Both the position numbers and the translations under genes were made by a program. From Actinomycetes bacterium (GTDB lineage Bacteria > Actinomycetota > Actinomycetes > Actinomycetales > Cellulomonadaceae): a stretch of DNA of 12,032 nucleotides. The notes under the pieces are model-generated. The model made no database searches. It was not told the origin of the DNA and saw nothing but the letters and a program-made list of their open reading frames with translations. The stretch is taken from positions 1-12,032 of the forward strand of contig JAEYXM010000231.1 of assembly GCA_023428465.1 (NCBI GenBank). The letters run 5' to 3'. Positions within the stretch are counted from its first letter, which is position 1. Each line of letters starts with the position of its first letter. This document shows positions 5,613-12,032 of this stretch, piece after piece.

Positions 5613-7085
5613 GTGACCCGATCGCCGCTCGCCCTGGCAGCCCTCGCGACCGTCGCCGTCCCGGGCTTGGACGCCGTCGACGTGCGGCGACCCCGCCACC
5701 CCACGACCGGCACGGACTCCGCGATCGTCATCGACGCCGAGGGCCGTCGCTGGGTGGTCCGGGCACCGCAGGGCCCCGCCACGGGGGCGGCGCTCGAGGC
5801 GGAGGTCGGGCTGCTCGGCGGGCTCGCCGCGCACGTCGACGCCGGCCTGCTGCCCTTCGACGTCCCGCGCCCCACGGGGTTCGCCGAGCTGCCCGAGGGC
5901 GGCCGCGCCGTCGTGCACCCGCAGCTGCCCGGGCGACCGCTGCGGCTCGAGGACCTCGGCCCCGGTCCGGGCCTGGCGGCCGAGGTCGGGCGTGCCATCG
6001 CCGCCATCCACGAGCTCCCGCCCGAGACCATCGAGGACGCGGGGCTACCCGTGTACGAGGCGGACGCGTACCGGCGTCGGCGGCTCACGGAGGTCGACGA
6101 GGCCGCCCGGACCGGGCGCGTACCCACCGGGCTGCTGCGGCGCTGGGAGCACGCGCTCGAGGACGTCTCGCTCTGGCGGTTCCGGCCCGTCGTCGTGCAC
6201 GGCGACCTGTCCGCCGACCACGTGCTCTGCTCCGGCGAGCGGCCCGTCGCGGTGCTCGGGTGGTCCGAGGCGAAGGTCGCCGACCCCGCCGACGACCTCG
6301 CGTGGCTGCTCGTCGCCGCGCCGCACGAGGGCGTCGACGCCATCCTCGAGGCCTACAACATGCGGCGGACGGAGCTGCGCGACCCGCACCTCGCGGACCG
6401 CGCGCTCCTCGCGGGTGAGCTCGCGCTCGCGCGCTGGCTGCTGCACGGGGTCCGGCTCGAGGACGGGGCGATCGTCGAGGACGCGACCGCGATGCTCGCC
6501 GAGCTCGCCGCGCACACCGACGTCGCCGACGACGTCGTCGTCGCGATCGCGCCGTTCGAGCTCGCGGCCGAGGGCGGCGAGGGCCAGGCGGCGGGCGGCG
6601 AGGTCGTTGCGGACGACGCGGCTGTCGCGGACGACGCGGACGCCGTGGCCGTCGCGGACGAGGAAGCGGCGATGACCGCGGACCCTGTCGTCGACGTGGT
6701 TCCGGCTGATCAGTCCGCCGACGAGGTCATCTCCGCCGACGAGTCGGTCGCCGACGGGTTCGTCGTCGACGGGTACGTCGCCGATGCGCCCGACGTCGAC
6801 GAGGTCCCCGACGAGGTGCCGGCGGTCTCGGACGAGCCGGACGTCCCGGCCGTCGTGGAGGACGCCGGTGAGCCCGCGGACGTCCCTGCTGAGGTTGCCG
6901 CTGAGGTTGCCGCTGAGGTTGCCGCCGAGGTTCCCGTGGCCGAGCAGCCCGCCCTGTCCCTCTGGGACCGGGTCGCAGACGTCGACCCGGCGCCTGACGC
7001 CCACCCCGACGCCGATGCCGGTGCCCACGAAGGCGAGGGTGAAGGTCAGGGCGAGAGCGAGGGCGAGCAGGTGCCCAGCGCCTGA
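5613..7085 (+). CDS. APH/Mph-like phosphotransferase with acidic C-terminal tail, possible pseudokinase
   Basis: A 490-residue protein. Residues ~25-310 are an aminoglycoside/macrolide phosphotransferase-like kinase fold. The catalytic-loop motif is HGDLSADHVL (196-205) with Asp198 and His203, followed by GWSEAKVADPADDLAW (216-231). The latter resembles macrolide 2'-phosphotransferases, where an IDW aspartate normally binds the metal; here that position is Gly216, so phosphoryl transfer may be impaired or another aspartate substitutes. Residues ~316-490 are a low-complexity acidic tail (Asp, Glu, Val, Ala) with a repeated AEVA unit and an end rich in GEGEG, probably disordered. The substrate is unknown. 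It is divergent from nudC and convergent with adnB. In M. tuberculosis this slot is held by Rv3200c, a channel-like protein, so the gene here is a lineage-specific occupant. Start GTG 5613 lies 6 nt after TAACGT. Confidence 0.8.
   Translation: MTRSPLALAALATVAVPGLDAVDVRRPRHPTTGTDSAIVIDAEGRRWVVRAPQGPATGAALEAEVGLLGGLAAHVDAGLLPFDVPRPTGFAELPEGGRAVVHPQLPGRPLRLEDLGPGPGLAAEVGRAIAAIHELPPETIEDAGLPVYEADAYRRRRLTEVDEAARTGRVPTGLLRRWEHALEDVSLWRFRPVVVHGDLSADHVLCSGERPVAVLGWSEAKVADPADDLAWLLVAAPHEGVDAILEAYNMRRTELRDPHLADRALLAGELALARWLLHGVRLEDGAIVEDATAMLAELAAHTDVADDVVVAIAPFELAAEGGEGQAAGGEVVADDAAVADDADAVAVADEEAAMTADPVVDVVPADQSADEVISADESVADGFVVDGYVADAPDVDEVPDEVPAVSDEPDVPAVVEDAGEPADVPAEVAAEVAAEVAAEVPVAEQPALSLWDRVADVDPAPDAHPDADAGAHEGEGEGQGESEGEQVPSA
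6888..6935 (+). repeat. 12-bp tandem repeat in the acidic tail
   Basis: Three identical copies of GCTGAGGTTGCC (6888-6899, 6900-6911, 6912-6923) and a diverged fourth (6924-6935) encode Ala-Glu-Val-Ala, ending Ala-Glu-Val-Pro. The units use GCT and GTT codons, unlike the strongly G/C-ending codons of the kinase domain, which points to recent expansion of the tail. Confidence 0.9.
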
Positions 7086-7100
7086 GGTCGCGCCCGGCCT

Positions 7101-7173
7101 GCCGTCTTGCTGCCCGCCGGCCCGCCGTCTTGCTGCCCGCAGACTGCCCGCAGACTGCCCGCCGGACTGCCCG
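7101..7173. repeat. Direct repeats in the gap between the phosphotransferase gene and adnB
   Basis: A 17-bp unit (GCCGTCTTGCTGCCCGC) occurs at 7101-7117 and 7124-7140. It is followed by two abutting 11-bp units (AGACTGCCCGC) at 7141-7151 and 7152-7162 and a diverged third at 7163-7173. The repeats end at the adnB stop codon. The gap between these convergent genes shows no convincing hairpin terminator. Confidence 0.85.
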
Positions 7174-10100
7174 TCAGACTGCGGCGACCGCCGCCCGGAG
7201 GGTCTCCTCGATGCGCTCGGCGTCGAGCCGCCCCTCGGGCCGGACGGTCTCGCCCGTGGCGACGTAGTAGAACGCCGCCGCGACCTTCTCGAGGGGCAGT
7301 CCGCTGCGCCGCGACCACGCGAGCCGGTACGTCGCGAGCTGGAGCTCGCGCGCGCGGACGGCAGCCTCGTCGGTGGGTGGACGGCCGGTCTTCCAGTCGA
7401 CGACCACGACGCCCCCGTCGCCGTCCGGGAAGACCGCGTCGATGCGGGACCGCAGGACGACGCCGCCGACCGGGGTCTCGACGTCGACCTCCACCGCAAC
7501 CGGTGCGCGCGCCGCCCACTGGGAGGCGAGGAACCGCTCCTGCAGGGCGGTGAGGTCCGCGTCGTCGGGCACCGTCTCGTCGTCCGCTCCCGGGAGAGAG
7601 TCGACGTCGACCAGGGCCGCCGCCCCGAAGTACCGCTCGACCCACGTGTGGAACGCCGTGCCCCGGCGGGCCCGCGAGGACGGCTCGGCGGGGACGGGGC
7701 GGCGGAGCTGGCGCGTGAAGCGGACCGGGTCCGCGGCGAGCTGCACGACCGCCGACGCCGCGAGGTGCTCGGGCAGGCGGACGTCGTCCCGCTCGGCGCT
7801 GCGACGACGGCGCTCGGCCAGCAGGAGCTCGGCCACCGCAAGGAGATCGGTGCCGTCGGGTGAGGTGCTCGCGAGGCTGGCCGGGGTCCCGTGCTCCCCC
7901 GCCTGGGCGCGGCGCACGGCCTCCGCGGCCAGCTCGACGGCGTCGGTCCGCGGGCCGAACGGGCGAGCCACGGGCCACACGGTGCGCGCGCGGGCCGCCT
8001 CGGAGTCCTCGACCGGCTCGGGACGCACGTCGCCCGGCTGCGGTGGGTCGGCGCGCACGAGCTCGACGAGGGGTACCTCGCCTGCCTCCGCCGCGGCGAC
8101 CAGCTCCTCGCAGAACACGGACAGCCCGACGGGTCGCACGCCGTCCCGCCACCACGACGCCGCCAGGAGCAGGTGCTCGCGGGCCCGCGTGAGCGCGACG
8201 TACGCGAGGCGCCGCTCCTCCGCGAGCTGGTGTGCCGCATGGGCCGTCGCGTGCTCGTCGAGGCGCCGCCGCACGGCCGCGACGTCGGTGGCATCCGACA
8301 CGTCGACGTCGGGCAGGTGCTCGCGGTCCCCGCGCAGGGCGACGGGCAGCGCACCGCGGTCGGTGACCCAGCTCGCGCGTGCCGAGACCGGGAAGGTGCG
8401 CTCGACGAGCCCGGGGACCGCGACGACGTCCCACTCCAGGCCCTTCGCGGCGTGCACGGTGAGCAGCTGGACGGCATCCGGGTCGAGCTCGGTGACGGGC
8501 GCCTCGAGGCCGCGCTCCTCCTGCTGCGCGGCGGACAGCCACGCGAGGAACGCCCCGAGCGTCCCGCCCTCCTCGGCGTCGAACTCCGCCGCGACCGCCC
8601 GGAACGCGTCCAGGTGCGCGCGCGGGACTGTGCCCGTCCCCCGCACGGCGACCTCGATGTCGAGGCCCAGCAGGCGCTCGGCCTCCCCCGCCAGGTCGGA
8701 CACCGACAGGTACGTCAGGCTGCGCAGCCGGCGCAGCACGGTCGCGAGGTCCGCCAGGCGCTCCCGGCCACGCTCCGACAGGCGACGGCCGCGCGCGCTC
8801 ACCCAGGACGGCGCCGGCAGCTCGTCGAGCGCGTCGACGATGCTCCGTTCCGCGCGGCCCGCCCCGTCCGGGGTGTGCGCGCGGGCGAGCTCGGCGGACC
8901 AGTCGGCGAGCGCGTGGAGGTCCGCCAGGCCGAGCCGCGCCCGGGGACCGGTGAGCAGGCGCATGAGGGAGTCCCCGCGCGACGGGTCGTGCGCGGCCTC
9001 GAGCGCCGCGACGAGGTCGACGACCTCCGGGGTGTCCAGCAACCCGCCCAGGCCGACCACCTCGACCGGCAGCCCGGCGTCGAGCAGCGCGGCGTGCAGG
9101 ACCGGGAACTGGGCCCGACGGCGGCACAGCACGGCCGCCGTGACGCCCGGGGTGCGGCGCCCGGCGATGAACGCGGCGACCTGGTGGGCCTCTTCCTGCA
9201 AGGTCGTCGTGACGGCGAGCGCGACCTCCCCGGCGCCCGCGTCGGGCCGCGCGGCAAGCGTCGGAAGCGTCAGAGAGCTGCGCGCCTCGACGTCCGCGCG
9301 CAGGGGCTCGGCGACGACGTTGGCGGCCGCGAGGACCGCGCGGTCGTTGCGCCACGACGTCGACAGGGCCAGGACGGTCGCGGGCGCGCCGGTGGCAGCC
9401 GGGAACTGGGCCGGGAAGCGCTCGAGGCCGCCGGCACTCGCGCCGCGCCAGCCGTAGATGGACTGGTGCGGGTCCCCGACGGCGGTGACCGGGTGCCCGA
9501 CGCCGGACCCGGCCGCGTCGCCGAAGAGGTGCCGCAGAAGGACCAGCTGGGCGTAGGAGGTGTCCTGGTACTCGTCGAGGAGCACGACGCCGAAGCGCGA
9601 CCGCTCGACGGCGCCGACCTCCGGAACCTGCGCGGCCAGCCGCGCCGCGAGCGCGACCTGGTCCGCGAAGTCCATGACGTCCGCCGCGCGCTTGCGCTCG
9701 GTGAACTCGGTCACGAGGTCCATGAGGAGCCCGCGCAGCCGGACCGACGTGAGCACGTCGCGGACGGCGGCGGGGATGCCGCGGCTCGACCCCGCCGGCA
9801 GCGCCTCGACGTGCTGCACCCAGTCGGCCACGAACTCGCGCACCTGCGCGGGCTCGACGAGGTGCTCGGCGAGCTCCCCGGCGAGGTCCAGGACCGCCTC
9901 GGTGATGGTCGACGGCGCGAGGTCGACGCCCAGGTCCACCGCCCAGTGCTCCACCACGTCGTCCGCGATCTGCCAGCGGGCGGCCTCCCCGAGGAGCCGT
10001 GCGGAGGGCTCGATGCCGATGCGCAGCGCGTGCTCGGTGACGATGCCCGCCGCGTAGGAGTTGTACGTGGAGATGGCAGGCGCGACGAGTGTGTCCGTCG

Positions 10101-10392
10101 GCGTGAGCGTGCGCCCCAGTGCGCGGTCCAGCGCCCGGAGTCGGCGCCGCACCCGGTCGGAGAGCTCGCCAGCCGCCTTGCGCGTGAACGTCAGCCCGAG
10201 GACGCGGTCCCGCTCGACGAGCCCGTTCGCCACGAGGTGCACGACGCGCGCCGTCATCGTCTCCGTCTTGCCGGAGCCCGCGCCGGCGACGACGAGCAGC
10301 GGCTCGAGGGGTGCCTCGATGACGCGCACCTGCTCGGGCGTCGGCTCGGGCCGACCCAGGAGGCGGGCGACCTCCACCGCGCCGAGGTTCAT
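7174..10392 (-). CDS. adnB: AdnB subunit of the AdnAB helicase-nuclease
   Basis: A 1072-residue fusion of an SF1A (UvrD-like) motor and a C-terminal RecB-family nuclease. Walker A AGAGSGKT at 36-43, DEYQDT at 273-278, GDPHQSIYGWRGA at 306-318, motif V TVHAAKGLEWD at 645-655 and motif VI YVALTRAR at 731-738 are all intact, as expected for the lead motor. Nuclease residues visible are His915 (GTAFHTWVERYF), Asp985 (RIDAVF), Asp999 and Lys1001 (DWKTG), then Gln1018 and Tyr1022. AdnAB resects double-strand breaks in actinobacteria, the role of RecBCD/AddAB elsewhere. The start ATG 10392 overlaps the adnA stop as ATGA, implying translational coupling; a GTG at 10572 would overlap adnA by 60 codons and is rejected. 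It matches M. tuberculosis Rv3201c by order and architecture. Confidence 0.93.
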   Translation of the reverse strand: MNLGAVEVARLLGRPEPTPEQVRVIEAPLEPLLVVAGAGSGKTETMTARVVHLVANGLVERDRVLGLTFTRKAAGELSDRVRRRLRALDRALGRTLTPTDTLVAPAISTYNSYAAGIVTEHALRIGIEPSARLLGEAARWQIADDVVEHWAVDLGVDLAPSTITEAVLDLAGELAEHLVEPAQVREFVADWVQHVEALPAGSSRGIPAAVRDVLTSVRLRGLLMDLVTEFTERKRAADVMDFADQVALAARLAAQVPEVGAVERSRFGVVLLDEYQDTSYAQLVLLRHLFGDAAGSGVGHPVTAVGDPHQSIYGWRGASAGGLERFPAQFPAATGAPATVLALSTSWRNDRAVLAAANVVAEPLRADVEARSSLTLPTLAARPDAGAGEVALAVTTTLQEEAHQVAAFIAGRRTPGVTAAVLCRRRAQFPVLHAALLDAGLPVEVVGLGGLLDTPEVVDLVAALEAAHDPSRGDSLMRLLTGPRARLGLADLHALADWSAELARAHTPDGAGRAERSIVDALDELPAPSWVSARGRRLSERGRERLADLATVLRRLRSLTYLSVSDLAGEAERLLGLDIEVAVRGTGTVPRAHLDAFRAVAAEFDAEEGGTLGAFLAWLSAAQQEERGLEAPVTELDPDAVQLLTVHAAKGLEWDVVAVPGLVERTFPVSARASWVTDRGALPVALRGDREHLPDVDVSDATDVAAVRRRLDEHATAHAAHQLAEERRLAYVALTRAREHLLLAASWWRDGVRPVGLSVFCEELVAAAEAGEVPLVELVRADPPQPGDVRPEPVEDSEAARARTVWPVARPFGPRTDAVELAAEAVRRAQAGEHGTPASLASTSPDGTDLLAVAELLLAERRRRSAERDDVRLPEHLAASAVVQLAADPVRFTRQLRRPVPAEPSSRARRGTAFHTWVERYFGAAALVDVDSLPGADDETVPDDADLTALQERFLASQWAARAPVAVEVDVETPVGGVVLRSRIDAVFPDGDGGVVVVDWKTGRPPTDEAAVRARELQLATYRLAWSRRSGLPLEKVAAAFYYVATGETVRPEGRLDAERIEETLRAAVAAV

Positions 10393-12032
10393 GAGCCCAC
10401 CACCCGGCCCTGCGGCTGCAGCGGGCAGGAGCGCGTCACGGGGCAGACCCGGCACAGGTCGTTGCCCGACGCCGCGACGGCGGACCGGCTGACGACGTCC
10501 GCCACCTGGTCGATCAGCTCGTGCGCCCAGGTCGGGTCCGCGTCGTCGGGCAGCGCGGGCTGCTCCCGGCACGTGACCGTGGCGTTGGTGGTCCCCACGT
10601 AGACGAGGGCGGCGCCACCCGAGCGGTCCCCTCCCGTGACGTCGTCGAACGCGCCGGCCTCGACCGCGAGCTGGTACGCGCCCAGCTGCGCGTGCCGGGC
10701 GGCGGCGGCCTTCGCGACGGCGGACTTACCGGTCTTGAGGTCGACGACGCGGACCCGGGTGGTCCCGTCCTCGTCCCGGACCCGCTCGAGCCGGTCGACG
10801 ACGCCACGGAGCACCACGCGGCCGACGTCGACGGTGAACTCGCGCTCGACCGCCACGACCTCCCGCTGGCGCAGGTAGGCGGCGAGGTGGTCGACCATCC
10901 CGTCGGCCCGGCGCCGCTGCCGCGCGCCCACCCAGCCGTCGGGCACGCCCAGCTCCGGCCAGCGCTCGTCGAGGGCCTGCGCGATCTCCTCGCGGGTGCC
11001 CGTCGGCAGCGCCGCGGCGACCTCGTGGACCAGCGTGCCGAGCGACTGCTCGGCCGAGTCGGCGGACGTCCCGCCCGCGGCCTCGAGGGCCCAGCGCAGC
11101 GCGCACGTCCAGGCGGCCTCGAGCTTGGACGGCGACAGCGGGATGCGCGCGTCGTCGGGCCAGAGCGGCTCGTCCGTCGACGGACCGCCCAGCCCGTACC
11201 ACTCGGCCGGGTCCGCACCCGCGACACCCTCCGCCGCGAGCCGCGCCAGGAGCGTCGCCGCAGGGTGCCCGGGCCCGACCGCGCCCCCGCCATCGTCCGC
11301 CGCGTCGCGCTCGAGCCACGCCCGCGCCTGCGCGACGACGGCGCGCAGGTCCAGCGCGCGCGGCACCGCGACGACCCGGTGGTCCACCGCGTCGTCCGCC
11401 CCGGGCGGTTCGACCAGGTCCACGAAAGGCGAGGGCTGGTGGTCCGTGTCCCGCACCGCCGTGACCACGAGCCGCGACCGCGCCCGCGAGACGGCGACCG
11501 CGAAGGAGCGCAGCTCGTCGTCGAGGACGGCCGCCCGGGCCTGCACGAAGCGCTCGCCGTCGGTGGCCGGCGCCGTCCGCCCCGCGAGCACCTCGACCAG
11601 GTGCTGGGCCCCCAGCAGGTGGTCGCGCAGGCGCAGGTCCGGCCACACGCCCTCCTGGACACCCGCGACGCACACCACGTCCCACTCCCCGCCCGCCGCC
11701 CCGGCGGCGGTGAGCAGCTCGACCGCGGGCCCGCTGTCCCCGTGCGCGGCGAGGGAGTCCGCCGGGAGGTCCTGCGAGCGGACGTGCTCGACGAACGCGT
11801 CGGCCGTGGCCTGCGGCAGCCGCTCGACGAACCGCTCGGCGGCGGCGAAGAGGGCGAGCACCGCGTCCAGGTCTGCGTCCGCGCGGGCCCCACCCGTGCC
11901 GCCCGCGAGGGCAGCCTGCTGCCAGGCCTGCGCCAGGTCCGCCGCGGACCACACCGCCCACAGGACGTCGAGCGCCGTCGCCCCCGGCTCCGCCGCGGCC
12001 TGCTGCACGGCCTGGAGCGCGCGGGCGAGGCG
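10389..12032 (-). CDS. adnA: AdnA subunit of the AdnAB helicase-nuclease (partial, 5' end outside window)
   Basis: About 547 C-terminal residues are present; the frame is open to the window edge. The start lies outside, as the full protein is usually about 1000 residues. Visible motor remnants are a degenerate motif V (GEWDVV at ~11690, without the usual HxxKG before it) and motif VI VAVSRAR at ~11500, in keeping with the known weakened AdnA motor. The nuclease domain has His (LGTLVHEV, ~11030), Asp (GVVDRLERV, ~10795), the DLKTG motif (~10740) and QLGAYQ (~10680). Four cysteines, one at 11103-11105 and a C-x2-C-x5-C cluster at ~10425-10454, fit the Fe-S cluster of AddB/AdnA-type nucleases. 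The stop overlaps the adnB start (ATGA). Numbers are approximate nucleotide positions. Confidence 0.92.
   Translation of the reverse strand, partial: RLARALQAVQQAAAEPGATALDVLWAVWSAADLAQAWQQAALAGGTGGARADADLDAVLALFAAAERFVERLPQATADAFVEHVRSQDLPADSLAAHGDSGPAVELLTAAGAAGGEWDVVCVAGVQEGVWPDLRLRDHLLGAQHLVEVLAGRTAPATDGERFVQARAAVLDDELRSFAVAVSRARSRLVVTAVRDTDHQPSPFVDLVEPPGADDAVDHRVVAVPRALDLRAVVAQARAWLERDAADDGGGAVGPGHPAATLLARLAAEGVAGADPAEWYGLGGPSTDEPLWPDDARIPLSPSKLEAAWTCALRWALEAAGGTSADSAEQSLGTLVHEVAAALPTGTREEIAQALDERWPELGVPDGWVGARQRRRADGMVDHLAAYLRQREVVAVEREFTVDVGRVVLRGVVDRLERVRDEDGTTRVRVVDLKTGKSAVAKAAAARHAQLGAYQLAVEAGAFDDVTGGDRSGGAALVYVGTTNATVTCREQPALPDDADPTWAHELIDQVADVVSRSAVAASGNDLCRVCPVTRSCPLQPQGRVVGS

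Noticed and set aside
7101..7173. CRISPR-like repeats
   Set aside because: Units are short, differ in length, abut without spacers of constant size, and no cas gene is near.
7891..10602. Very long + strand open frame opposite adnB (and a similar one opposite uvrD2, 2288-4339)
   Set aside because: Stop-poor antisense frames are expected in high-GC DNA. The translations are Arg/Gly/Pro/Ala-rich with no domains, while the - strand frames carry complete helicase motifs.

Overview
This window is high-GC actinobacterial chromosome. Codons are strongly G/C-ending, Shine-Dalgarno sites are mixed with apparently leaderless starts, and there are marker genes for a mycothiol-using, WhiB-containing actinobacterium. 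A Micrococcales lineage such as Cellulomonas would fit, but that placement is inference. The gene order whiB7 - uvrD2 - mrx1 - nudC - (variable gene) - adnB - adnA matches the Mycobacterium tuberculosis Rv3197A-Rv3202c neighbourhood, so this is a conserved core region rather than an island. I see no transposase, integrase, CRISPR array, tRNA or rRNA.

Left part (1-1440, + strand): a 51-residue double-CxxC zinc-ribbon protein (DUF5679 type) ends in a perfect 19-bp hairpin. Next comes an orphan ThiF/E1-like protein of the TOMM leader-peptide-binding/cyclodehydratase type, with zinc cysteines, a short tandem repeat near its C-terminus and no partner enzymes in the window. It converges on whiB7 across a shared 15-bp hairpin.

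Regulatory core (1441-2269, - strand): whiB7, the iron-sulfur antibiotic-stress regulator with an AT-hook, is preceded by a long leader of about 390 nt. The leader has an AT-rich box abutting a -35/-10 promoter, a 63-codon upstream ORF with a strong ribosome binding site, a hairpin holding the uORF stop codon in its loop, and a GC-rich 10-bp hairpin that could be an attenuator. This is the layout expected for translation-coupled attenuation of whiB7 and is the most interesting part of the window.

Middle (2270-7085): uvrD2 (SF1A helicase with HRDC domain, lacking the cysteine-rich linker known from mycobacteria), mrx1 (mycoredoxin), nudC (NADH pyrophosphatase) and an APH/Mph-type phosphotransferase with a substituted metal-ligand position and a long acidic tail. 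mrx1, nudC and the phosphotransferase gene each have a TANNNT hexamer exactly 6 nt before the start codon, suggesting leaderless transcripts.

Right part (7086-12032): after a short repeat-rich gap come adnB (complete) and adnA (C-terminal half, running off the window) on the - strand. They overlap by ATGA and encode the two subunits of the AdnAB double-strand-break resection motor-nuclease. Together the region groups antibiotic-stress regulation, thiol redox repair, nucleotide clean-up and DNA repair.
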